Positions 25,874 to 33,412 of a stretch of DNA of 35,257 nucleotides are shown in pieces; within the stretch, counting starts at the first letter, position 1, and each line of letters begins with the position of its first letter. The notes beneath the pieces were generated by a model, which ran no database searches, was not told the DNA's origin, and was given only the letters and a program-made list of their open reading frames with translations. The position numbers and the translations under genes were made by a program. Origin of the DNA: Candidatus Heimdallarchaeota archaeon LC_3 (GTDB taxonomy: Archaea > Asgardarchaeota > Heimdallarchaeia > Hodarchaeales > LC-3); assembly GCA_001940645.1 (NCBI GenBank), contig MDVS01000034.1, positions 1 to 35,257 on the forward strand. The letters are read 5' to 3'.

Positions 25874-25897
25874 AAAAAGGAATTTCAACCTTTTTTT
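25874..25897 (-). terminator. Terminator-like hairpin with A/T tracts
   Basis: AAAAAAGG-AATTTCAA-CCTTTTTT forms an 8-bp stem with a T tract on either strand. It lies about 30 bases beyond the end of the minus-strand membrane-protein remnant (25929), so it suits termination of that transcript, and could work in both directions. Confidence 0.5.
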
Positions 25898-25928
25898 CTG
25901 AATAATTTAATAGTATTTTGATGGAGAC

Positions 25929-26324
25929 CTAGGACATAAAGTGAAAATAAAGGTATTTGTGAATTAAATATGGGTGTAGGCCAATTTCGCTATTAGTAAA
26001 ATTTCCACTGTTCATTACGTTTAAGAAATTGACCAAATTTTCTGATAAAATTATCAAAATCAAAACTATCATTATTAATCGAGCAATATTACTAAATTTG
26101 TCAATTTTATAAATTAAAAATCCATATAAAACAGTGATAGGTACATAAATAAACATTCTATTGTCAGTAACAGAGATTAAGAAAAATGTAATAAAAGCTA
26201 GTTAAATAACATATAAGTAATTGATTATTAAATAAAAAACAAGTAAATTTGTTCTATCAACTGATTTTGAATATTTAAATTTTTTTTCTCTTAATTTGTC
26301 AGCCATGGGAGAAAATGAAGCCAT
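25929..26324 (-). pseudogene. Small membrane protein gene with one in-frame stop
   Basis: On the minus strand one frame runs from ATG 26324 (another ATG six codons later) as MASFSPMADKLREKKFKYSK, then a hydrophobic helix ending YLYVI. It meets TAA at 26204-26202 (codon 41), and continues LAFITFFLISVTDNRMFIYV, ITVLYGFLIYKIDKFSNIA and further hydrophobic helices to the stop at 25929. The whole is 131 codons with about four membrane helices and a normal basic N-terminus. A single base (for example CAA to TAA) accounts for the break. The part after the stop could be made from ATG 26156, but would lack the first helices. Function unknown. Confidence 0.55.
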
Positions 26325-26375
26325 AAGTAGCGCCTTTTATTATTATCTAATTATTATAGAGAATAAAGGATTTTA

Positions 26376-26972
26376 AAATAACCTTTTCCGGAAATCTCGA
26401 TTAAACATCAAATTTTTTAAAAATGTGTTTTTCGATGACTAAAGAGATCTAGAAACTAGCACAGGAATTTCTCTTAATAACCAATTGTTGAAAGGATTCT
26501 TTGAAGAATATGCTCCTGAAACATTAACTGTAATGAGATCAAAAAATAATTGAATTTATAGAAATTCATTTTTAAAATAAGAATAATAAAATTTCAAATT
26601 TACAAAAATGTCCAAAATAAGGTAATTTTCTCGTTGACTTTTATCTCAGAGTTGACACAAAACCACAAATTATTAATAAAACTCATTCACAAAAAGAAAA
26701 AACATTTATACTTTTAAAAAATAGCTCCATATATTCAGGTAGAAATACAATAGAAAAAATAACTTATCGTATAAAAGAACCCAAAGAACCCAGAGAACAA
26801 ATAAAATACTGAATCTAAATCATAATAATATAGAAAGTCTGCATATAGCTTGGATATTTGGTTTTCTCTAGTAAATATCTACGAAATTCCTAATCATCAT
26901 GAAAAGGAATTGTTTTGGGAGTCAGATATACCTCTGAAAGTTAATCAAATTTCCGATTTACAAAATATATAA
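26376..26972 (+). pseudogene. Decayed gene fragments in three frames
   Basis: Three protein-like stretches follow each other on the plus strand in successive frames. First, about 26376-26553: NNLFRKSRLNIKFFKNVFF, then a TAA at 26440, then RDLETSTGISLNNQLLKGF and on to VMRSKNN. Second, about 26621-26810: GNFLVDFYLRVDTKPQIINK to YRIKEPKEPREQIKY. Third, about 26829-26972: AYSLDIWFSLVNIYEIPNHH to ISDLQNI. Each is longer or more balanced than expected by chance at this base composition. They could be one decayed soluble protein gene or pieces of several. No family recognised. Confidence 0.35.
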
Positions 26973-27076
26973 GAAATTTTCCCTCTGGATTAATTTGTTA
27001 TTCCTAATCGGATTATAACCATTTTTCTACCAATTCTGAACAATAATAAACGATAACTTCTATTTAAGTGAATACA

Positions 27077-28027
27077 ATGAAAATCCTAAATGAACATGAA
27101 TTAATTGAAGAAAATGAATACAATTTTAGCGATCAAAACCCATTACATTTCTATTCCTCAGAATATTGGAAAGCAAGAAAATCAATAGCTAAAAATTTTA
27201 TAAAGAAATCTCTGAGTCCGATAATAAACAAAATGACTGATATCAATTCTATTGCTGATTTGGGATGTGGTACAGGATGGTTTGGGCGTTATTTAGCTAA
27301 GGAATACAACGCAACAGAGCTTTATTGTCTAGATAGTAATTCCATGCAATTACAGCAAGCCAAACTGTTGAACCATAAATTGAAAGAAATAAAGAAGCAC
27401 CATATTCTACTAAATCTTGGCATAGATCCTTTACCAATGAATAAATCCAGTTTAGATATAATTTTAATGATAAATGCGATATATTATCTTGATAAAGAAC
27501 AGAAACTCTCGCTCTTTAAAGAAATTCGCAGATGTTTAAAACCTGAAGGATATTTCATATTTTCAATTGAAAATACTTTATATTGGAGAAATACTCACCC
27601 ATTTTTTCCCCCATTTCCTTTTTTCTGGCATTTTCCAAAATTAATAACTGAAAAAATTCTTATCCAAAAAGGTTATTCTAGAAAAATCCCAAAATATAGG
27701 TTACACTACCATCACTCATTTTTAGGATATAAACGTTTATTGAAAAAGGCCAAAGCAAAAAGTGTAACTTGTTTACTTTCTCCAACATTGGAATACACAA
27801 TACCTCTCGATGACCATTTGAGTTTCCCTTTTCATCAGAGTAAGGATTCCAATTTGATTTATAGAGACTCAACAAAAATTCGATTTTTAAACCACTTTAA
27901 AAACTATAATACACGTTTGATTGGAGATAGACTTTTTTCAGGGTTTTCTAAACTACTAATAAAGTCTAAAATGCCTTTTTTACCAATGTATTTTTCTCCT
28001 AGACAATTGTTGGTAGTTAGGTTTTGA
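27077..28027 (+). CDS. Class I SAM-dependent methyltransferase
   Basis: Motif I of the Rossmann-type methyltransferases is clear: IADLGCGTGWFGRYLAKEY at about residues 62-80. It is followed by LYCLDSNSMQLQQAK (acidic residue for the SAM ribose) and the strand IILMINAIYYLDKEQ, then LKPEGYFIFSIEN. The second half is longer and more basic, with Phe/Pro-rich (THPFFPPFPFFWHF) and His/Tyr-rich segments, and probably determines the substrate. Similar enzymes methylate quinones, lipids or small metabolites; the substrate here is unknown. I use ATG 27077; a GTG at 27068 would add three residues. It stands alone after a stretch of decayed sequence. Confidence 0.8.
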   Translation: MKILNEHELIEENEYNFSDQNPLHFYSSEYWKARKSIAKNFIKKSLSPIINKMTDINSIADLGCGTGWFGRYLAKEYNATELYCLDSNSMQLQQAKLLNHKLKEIKKHHILLNLGIDPLPMNKSSLDIILMINAIYYLDKEQKLSLFKEIRRCLKPEGYFIFSIENTLYWRNTHPFFPPFPFFWHFPKLITEKILIQKGYSRKIPKYRLHYHHSFLGYKRLLKKAKAKSVTCLLSPTLEYTIPLDDHLSFPFHQSKDSNLIYRDSTKIRFLNHFKNYNTRLIGDRLFSGFSKLLIKSKMPFLPMYFSPRQLLVVRF

Positions 28028-28162
28028 AATAAGTCGAATTGAGAATAAACGAAATAAATAAACTAAAAGAAACGGACAAACATTTAACGGTAGTCAAGAA
28101 CAAGTTTAAATTCTTATTCCTGTAGCAAACACGTCTAATATTTGATAGGCTTAACCGATAAA

Positions 28163-29302
28163 CTAGTTATTCTTGTCATATTTTTTATTTAATTGCAATA
28201 ATCGATCATGTGGTAAAGCAAACACTGTATTATTATTAATTCCTGCCATTGTTTTAGCTGTCACTAGAGAATTTATAATTGCTTCTTCTGTTGCCTCTAT
28301 AGTAGCAAGCATTAGTTGATTCATTAGATAATTTTTAAGTGATTTTACTTTATTAAGAGAACTGTCGATATTATTAGTACGAATTGGAGCTAAATTGTTT
28401 GATGTCGAAAAAGATAGAAATATATCCCCTGAACTATGTCCCCCATATCCTCCTACTCTACCGATTCCTATTGGCACTCTTTTTACTAATCTTTTAAGTT
28501 GATAAGGTAATAATGGTGCATCAGTTGCTACAATTACTATAATTGAACCTGATTTCTTTTCTCTCGATTTTATTGAAAAATTTTCAGGTAAAAAATCAGA
28601 GATTTCTCTCCCAACAGGAATATTACTAATCATTAGATCTTTTCTTCTTCCATAATTTGCTTGCACGATCACTCCAACGGTATAGGTTTCGTCTGTTATA
28701 GATACTAGTCTTGAACTAGTGCCAATTCCTCCTTTGAATTGATGACAGGTCATTCCAGTACCACCTCCTATATTTCCCTCTTGAATATATCCGCTGGTTG
28801 CAGAATCAATAGCTTGGAAAACGTGTTCTTCTTTAACATGAAATCCATTAATATCATTTAATCTACCATCATACGTTTCAGCTACGACTGGTAAAATCCA
28901 GAAATCTTCATCTATATTGTACGATTTATTCTCTATGCACCATTTTATTACTGAATCTCGAACTGTTCCTACACTATGAGTATTTGTTAAAGTAATTGGT
29001 CCTTCCAATATTCCAGATTCTTCAATCCAAGTTGTACCAGTCATTTCTCCGTTACCATTAAGACTATACCAAGAAGCATAGCAAGATTCATCATTTAACA
29101 ATCCTTGTTTACCTTTAGGTAAAATAGCGGTCACTCCGGTTCTAACTGGACCTTTTCCGATAACCAACTCTCCTTCACCTTTAATAATAGTTGAATGTCC
29201 AACTTCGACTCCCTTGACATCAGTTATGCTATTAAATTTTCCTGGTGTTCCGTTTAATTTTATACCTAAATCTCTTGCTCTTATTGGTTTATTCAACATC
29301 AT
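28163..29302 (-). CDS. DmpA/P1-family (S58) aminopeptidase
   Basis: The 379-residue protein matches the self-cleaving N-terminal-nucleophile peptidases of the DmpA/P1 family: RARDLGIKLNGTPGKFNSITDV at the start (residues 8-29), VEVGHSTI, TGVTAILP, GNIGGGTGMTCHQFKGGIGT (176-195), the GGIGTSSR block where the chain is cleaved to free the nucleophile, ATDAPLLPYQLKRLVKR and GGHSSGDIFLSFST. These enzymes remove N-terminal residues from peptides, some acting on D- or beta-amino acids. All key blocks and the length are normal, so it should be functional. Two ATG codons stand together at the start with AAAGGA just before. It is transcribed alone. Confidence 0.9.
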   Translation of the reverse strand: MMLNKPIRARDLGIKLNGTPGKFNSITDVKGVEVGHSTIIKGEGELVIGKGPVRTGVTAILPKGKQGLLNDESCYASWYSLNGNGEMTGTTWIEESGILEGPITLTNTHSVGTVRDSVIKWCIENKSYNIDEDFWILPVVAETYDGRLNDINGFHVKEEHVFQAIDSATSGYIQEGNIGGGTGMTCHQFKGGIGTSSRLVSITDETYTVGVIVQANYGRRKDLMISNIPVGREISDFLPENFSIKSREKKSGSIIVIVATDAPLLPYQLKRLVKRVPIGIGRVGGYGGHSSGDIFLSFSTSNNLAPIRTNNIDSSLNKVKSLKNYLMNQLMLATIEATEEAIINSLVTAKTMAGINNNTVFALPHDRLLQLNKKYDKNN

Positions 29303-29712
29303 TTTTGTCCTTTAGCTTGAATTGCACTAAATAATTTGCTAGAAATTGTGATAATGTAAATTTTGTCGTCAAAGATTATTTTTTTACAAGAAAAAGAATA
29401 AATTCCAATCTTTTTTATCAATAATATCTAAATCATAATTTAAAGATTCTTTCTAAAAAATTTTGCTAATATTTTTAGTCTTCTTAGAATCTCTGTTTCT
29501 ATATCCACTATTATAATAATTTTTTGAAAATTTTAATCAAATTATATGTAAATAATCTTTTTGTAAATAGTGCAAAGGTTTATTAAAAAACAAAAAGAAA
29601 TAAATTTAATTCATTAAATTAACCTAAACTGAAAATGTCATTTAAATTGAATAATTGTTAACTTTAAAGGATGAATTATATTTTAGACCTGAAATAAAAA
29701 AGGTTCTTATTC
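29303..29712. other. Intergenic region between divergent genes
   Basis: No gene seen. The stretch is very AT-rich with several TATA-like runs. It carries the promoters of the peptidase (minus) and the membrane-protein operon (plus), but no distinctive dyad was found. Confidence 0.4.
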
Positions 29713-30039
29713 ATGACTAATGAAATTCGAAAATCTTTAGGAAATAAAATCAAAATCTTCTTGATTCTATGTCTATCGGTTTTTTTGCTACTTTCACAAA
29801 TATCATTTGTTCAAGCAATTAACAGAACAAATTTTGGTATACAGGAAGGTGATTCCTATAATTTTGAGGTCATAAATGATGGAAGGAGTAATTTTAGTGG
29901 TAGAGGATCAAGGACTGGAGATTTTACTGGGATTCCTTCAGATTTTACCCGTCCCACTGATTTTACAGGTGATTTTGGTGGTGGAGGTCTTGTTGGTCTT
30001 TTTGGTAATCTAGGCGACTTCGAACATTATTTCTATTAA
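29713..30039 (+). CDS. Secreted Gly/Phe-rich protein, probably 5' part of a frameshifted gene
   Basis: A signal peptide (IKIFLILCLSVFLLLSQISFVQA) is followed by FGIQEGDSYNFEV, a start seen in surface proteins, and a low-complexity region with repeated DFT units (GDFTG, SDFTR, TDFTG, GDFGG). The frame stops at 30037 right after GDFEHYFY. From about 30014 the next frame becomes protein-like (ATSNIISINILTLGIHFIF...) and runs on into the following reading frame without an obvious start codon of its own. A one-base indel between 30014 and 30037 would fuse both into a protein of about 235 residues. Either a frameshifted gene or two genes with a weak second start. Confidence 0.5.
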   Translation: MTNEIRKSLGNKIKIFLILCLSVFLLLSQISFVQAINRTNFGIQEGDSYNFEVINDGRSNFSGRGSRTGDFTGIPSDFTRPTDFTGDFGGGGLVGLFGNLGDFEHYFY

Positions 30040-30043
30040 TATC

Positions 30044-30418
30044 TTGACCTTAGGAATTCATTTTATTTTCTTTTTCCTATTTATTACTGCGTTAGTAAGT
30101 GTGACTTCTCAAGGCAAGTTTTCAACTGGAATTAAACAAAATTTCTTGTTGTTAAGACACAATTTTGCACGAATATTCCTAACTTTGGGACTTTATTTTA
30201 TAATATTTGTAATTCCCCCCGTTTTAATTGATATGATAAGCTTAGGACTGAATATTTATATTTTAGATCCTCCTTCTACAATAATTGTGAATTTTATTTC
30301 ACTAGTAATTCATTTTGTGGCAATATTAATCGGAACACCGCTTATGGCGTTAACAACTACTAGATTATATAATCAATTATTTTTGGATAAAAAAAATTTA
30401 GATAAACAGAATAACTGA
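30044..30418 (+). CDS. Membrane protein, probably 3' part of a frameshifted gene
   Basis: About three hydrophobic segments (IHFIFFFLFITALVSVT, FLTLGLYFIIFVIPPVLIDM, and IVNFISLVIHFVAILIG) and a basic loop (KQNFLLLRHNFARI). The end TPLMALTTTRLYNQLF resembles archaeal multi-span proteins of unknown function. The only available start is TTG at 30044, but the frame is open back to 30014, so it may continue the gene at 29713. The winged-helix gene begins six bases after its stop, which makes an operon and suggests that the membrane protein and the regulator work together. Confidence 0.5.
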   Translation: MTLGIHFIFFFLFITALVSVTSQGKFSTGIKQNFLLLRHNFARIFLTLGLYFIIFVIPPVLIDMISLGLNIYILDPPSTIIVNFISLVIHFVAILIGTPLMALTTTRLYNQLFLDKKNLDKQNN

Positions 30419-30424
30419 TATAAA

Positions 30425-30760
30425 ATGAACGATAAAGCTTCTTCAGAAATAAATCCTCAAAGTGAAAAGGAGGACATCAAAGAAGAAATGATCATTGAAG
30501 ATCCATCAGCAGTTTCTCTTTTAGATCATAGGAAAAAGCAAGAATTACTTTTATTATTGATAGAAAAAGAAATGAACATCTTACAATTAAACAAAGCTAC
30601 TGATACAAATCCAGGAACAATAAAAAGACATATAGATCAATTAGCTTCTGCTAATTTAGTAAAAATCGCACGAATAGAACAAAATAATTGGGGAGTTAAA
30701 ATGAAATTTTATAGAGCTTCAGCGAAAAAATTTACTATCAAATATTCTTGGCCAAACTAG
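30425..30760 (+). CDS. Winged-helix (ArsR-like) transcription regulator
   Basis: A 111-residue protein. An acidic N-terminus (residues 1-28) precedes a compact winged helix (about 30-108): LLDHRKKQELLLLLIEKEMN, the turn-recognition pair NKATDTNPGTIKRHIDQLAS, and a beta wing with KMKFYRASAKKFTIKY. This is an ArsR/MarR-type DNA-binding fold without metal-binding cysteines. It is the last gene of an operon with the membrane protein(s) at 29713-30418, six bases after the preceding stop. The likely role is local regulation of that operon; target and signal are unknown. Confidence 0.75.
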   Translation: MNDKASSEINPQSEKEDIKEEMIIEDPSAVSLLDHRKKQELLLLLIEKEMNILQLNKATDTNPGTIKRHIDQLASANLVKIARIEQNNWGVKMKFYRASAKKFTIKYSWPN

Positions 30761-30892
30761 ATTTAAATAAAACTATCTAAACAACTTAAACTAGATCAAA
30801 AAAAAGGATTCTTACAATTAAAGAGTAATGAAACTTTTTTTGTAATATAAATCCATTTTCTAATTAAATTCACACAATTCTCAACACTACAA

Positions 30893-31579
30893 CTAAACAA
30901 ATTCCCTAATTTCCTTTAAAATAGCTAATACTTCAGATTCTGGAACATCATACCAGTGTTGATACGCATCTGCAACAGCAAAAGGATAAATATCACGTAA
31001 ATTTAAACAAATAATTTTATTCACCACGTTTTGTTTCGCTATCCGTTTAAGAGAGGATGATGGAGCTGTTGGAACACCAATAATTATTTGAAGAGCTCCT
31101 AATTGTTTTAACCAATGACATCCAGCAATCATTGAGAAACCAGAGGCTATTCCATCATCAGTAACTAAAATTGTTTTATTTTTAGCATCAAATGGGTCTA
31201 AATTATACAATTGTTGGCGTTGTGAGATAGCTTCCCTAGCAAATGTAATTTGTTTTTCAATACTGGGTTCTTCAAGTTGATAATATGAAACTAGTTCATT
31301 ATTTAAAAAAATTTGACCATCTGGAGTTAAAGCACCGAACCCGGCTTCAGTATTCCAGGGAATTTTAATTTTTCTTATGAAAAGTAAATTAAATTCAGGA
31401 ATATTAACTTCCTTTATTAGAGATAAAGCAATAGGAATACCGCCATTTGGAATTGCAAGAAGCAAATCAATTTTATAATCTTTAATGTAAGATGCTAGTA
31501 CTTTTCCTGCTTCAATACGATCTGAAAAAATATTAAACTGATTGTGGTAAGAAGAATTTTCAATGATCAAAGGAATCAT
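30893..31579 (-). CDS. Predicted phosphoribosyltransferase (COG1926 type)
   Basis: ILVTDDGIASGFSM (137-150) is the PRPP-binding loop of type I phosphoribosyltransferases, with Asp141-Asp142 and the Gly/Ser turn. Upstream elements fit the COG1926 group: FSDRIEAGKVLASYI (18-32), LLAIPNGGIPIALSLI, FIRKIKIPWNTEAGFGALTPDG. PRTases transfer ribose-5-phosphate to a base or other acceptor; this group's acceptor is not established. The length (228 residues) is usual. It is divergent from the winged-helix/protease pair starting at 31746, with about 165 bases between them. Confidence 0.85.
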   Translation of the reverse strand: MIPLIIENSSYHNQFNIFSDRIEAGKVLASYIKDYKIDLLLAIPNGGIPIALSLIKEVNIPEFNLLFIRKIKIPWNTEAGFGALTPDGQIFLNNELVSYYQLEEPSIEKQITFAREAISQRQQLYNLDPFDAKNKTILVTDDGIASGFSMIAGCHWLKQLGALQIIIGVPTAPSSSLKRIAKQNVVNKIICLNLRDIYPFAVADAYQHWYDVPESEVLAILKEIREFV

Positions 31580-31745
31580 TGAATCTAGGAAGTCACTATA
31601 TTATTGTTTTCTTATCAAACCCTGAAATATATTACTCTAAATGAGCAGATGAATTAAAAATAATTTTTATTTTGATTAATTTTAATTTCAAAATACACTA
31701 CTAGTTAAGTTTATTAATATGATTAACATTATTCACCTGATATAA

Positions 31746-32180
31746 ATGATCAGTAGTAAAAACGCTGTTATTTCTTTTAAACAAAAGCAATTTCAATTCG
31801 AAGACTTTTGCAATGCTTCGGGTTTAAAAAAATCTTCAGCGCGGAATTTAATCTCTGAATTGGTTAAAATAAATATGATTACAATGGATCTATCAGATAT
31901 AGACAAAAGAAAACGATATTACACAGTTAACTGGAAGTATATTGTAGATAAACTTAAACACCCCAATGATGATTATGAGGAAATAATTAATTTATTGGAT
32001 TTATCAAAGTACGATGGAAAACATGTTCTTTTGAAAAATTTTGAAGTCCTAGATAATAATGATGTTTTAATGGACCTTCTTTTAAAATATTGGGACGATG
32101 ATTATGATGATGAACAGGTTATTGTTACAATAGGAATCCCCAAGGATGTGATTACATTTGAATTTGGACTTGAGTTATAG
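31746..32180 (+). CDS. Winged-helix protein paired with an aspartic protease
   Basis: Residues 1-65 form a winged helix: FKQKQFQFEDFCNASGLKKS, SARNLISELVKINMITM, then a basic wing (DKRKRYYTVNW). The rest is acidic with an extended Asp-rich stretch (KYWDDDYDDEQVIV). The downstream protease gene overlaps its end by 23 bases in another frame, a sign of tight translational coupling. The pair may work like a regulator and its processing enzyme, or like a two-component toxin/antitoxin-type module; neither is shown. The ATG has a TATA-like TTTATTAATATG about 30 bases before it. Confidence 0.65.
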   Translation: MISSKNAVISFKQKQFQFEDFCNASGLKKSSARNLISELVKINMITMDLSDIDKRKRYYTVNWKYIVDKLKHPNDDYEEIINLLDLSKYDGKHVLLKNFEVLDNNDVLMDLLLKYWDDDYDDEQVIVTIGIPKDVITFEFGLEL

Positions 32181-32565
32181 TAATTCTGAGTTTACCTGCT
32201 GGGATTTTTCTTCTGGAGAACAAGTTCCATATCCAGTTATTCCAGTTTTAGTCTTAAATATGAGGAAAGAAATTTCGATTAACGTTGATTTAAAGGTAGA
32301 TACAGGATTTAATGGAGTAATTGGACTTACTCAAACCTATATTAATGATTTACAACTACAAGACCGAGGAACGACTCGTGTTATTTCAGCAATGGGACAA
32401 GGAACTTTGGAATTTTATGAAATAGAGTTTTCGATTCCAAATACTACATTTACAGAGCTTAAAGCTATCGCTATTAAAACACCTCGGCCATTGATTGGTC
32501 GAACAATTTTAAATTTAGGATCCTGGTTATATGACGGAAAAGCTGAGAAATTGTGCCTGATCTAA
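32158..32565 (+). CDS. Retropepsin-like aspartic protease (DTGF type)
   Basis: LKVDTGFNGVIGLTQ carries the catalytic Asp48 in a DTGF motif, and PLIGRTILNLG (111-121) is the matching hydrophobic-Gly closing block. These define the clan AA, AF_0612-like family of small retropepsin-type proteases, which act as homodimers with one Asp from each chain. At 135 residues it is a complete family member, soluble, with no signal peptide. The start is TTG 32158 inside the winged-helix gene (TTG 32164 and 32170 also possible). Its physiological substrate is unknown; the overlapping winged-helix protein is the obvious candidate partner. Confidence 0.85.
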   Translation: MNLDLSYSNSEFTCWDFSSGEQVPYPVIPVLVLNMRKEISINVDLKVDTGFNGVIGLTQTYINDLQLQDRGTTRVISAMGQGTLEFYEIEFSIPNTTFTELKAIAIKTPRPLIGRTILNLGSWLYDGKAEKLCLI

Positions 32566-32909
32566 GCAAAAAACAAAGAGTAGAAAATTAAGCTTACATG
32601 GTACCATATTACTGTTTTACTATAATACATTTGCTTTATATCATTACCAAATTTTAGGTTTCGATTTTTTTTATTTCTTATAGTGAATTGATTATTTAAA
32701 TACCTATATATAACGAAAATCGTCTAATTTAGGATTTAAAATTATTGGTCATTATGTGTAGATATACATCCATCTGTTCCATTACTAATCTCTACTTTAT
32801 ATTCGTTTTAAAGGTAAACTAGGAAGAAACATAAATCAAGAATATTGATTATTGGTGACAGGATAGAGGTGACTTAAAGTAGAATCGTTTTAATATTATT
32901 ATTACACCA
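32566..32909. other. Intergenic region with a possible gene-tail remnant
   Basis: No intact gene. On the minus strand 32782-32729 reads MEQMDVYLHIMTNNFKS then stop. This resembles the tail MAQMDDYLDDLHKIMKF of the broken gene next to it and may be an older, decayed copy. Confidence 0.3.
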
Positions 32910-33185
32910 CTATCCGCGGGAAAACTTCATAATTTTATGTAAATCATCCAGATAATCGTCCATCTGAGCCATTGTAAGAAAATTCCCGATCCAAGAAAAA
33001 AACCCAGACAATTAAGAATATTATTTGATCTAATCCAAAAATACCATTATTAATATCTTCTTGTACAAAAGGGAATCCATTAATGAAGACAAATAGACCC
33101 ATTGATAGTGAAATAATCGCACCAAAAAATTGGCTTCACTAAGTTTAGTGATTTTGTGTCTTAAAACCAAAATAATAGTTTTCAC
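32910..33185 (-). pseudogene. Small membrane protein gene with two homopolymer frameshifts
   Basis: On the minus strand a GTG at 33185, with a TATA-like TTTAATAATTAG about 22-26 bases upstream, starts MKTIILVLRHKITKLSEAN. At a six-T run the frame must gain one base to continue FFGAIISLSMGLFVFINGF, PFVQEDINNGIFGLDQIIFL and IVWVF. At a seven-T run it must lose one base to continue SWIGNFLTMAQMDDYLDDLH and KIMKFSRG, ending at TAG (32910-32912). The corrected protein is about 91 residues with two membrane helices and a charged tail. Both breaks lie in T runs, typical of sequencing error or slippage. Function unknown. Confidence 0.5.
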
Positions 33186-33233
33186 ATAAAATGAAAGCTA
33201 ATTATTAAATTATGAAATACATTTAAAGAATAG

Positions 33234-33263
33234 ATGTCAAGAACGGGACCCCGTAGTTGACAT
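33234..33263. ncRNA. GC-rich hairpin of unknown role
   Basis: ATGTCAA (33234-33240) pairs with TTGACAT (33257-33263). Inside, ACGGG (33243-33247) pairs with CCCGT (33250-33254). It is the most GC-rich spot in a very AT-rich 800-base gap. It could be part of an RNA, a terminator or a protein site; it is not a tRNA. Confidence 0.3.
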
Positions 33264-33412
33264 TGGGGTATTTAAACTAAATTTTTAAACATGATAAATT
33301 CACCAGAAATATTAATTTATATTCAATTTGAATATATTCAATTCTTTTTTGATAAACTATTTAAAATTAACAATATTACTAAGGGTTAATTAGTCTAATC
33401 TGTTGATTCCTT

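Noticed and set aside
8906..26204. Reassigned stop codons (TAA read as Gln, TGA as Trp) as a genome-wide code
   Set aside because: Many clearly intact genes in the window end with TAA or TGA at the family-typical position, so a general reassignment is not supported.
33234..33263. tRNA or tRNA fragment
   Set aside because: No T-arm or anticodon-arm pattern around the hairpin and the total structured length is only 30 bases.
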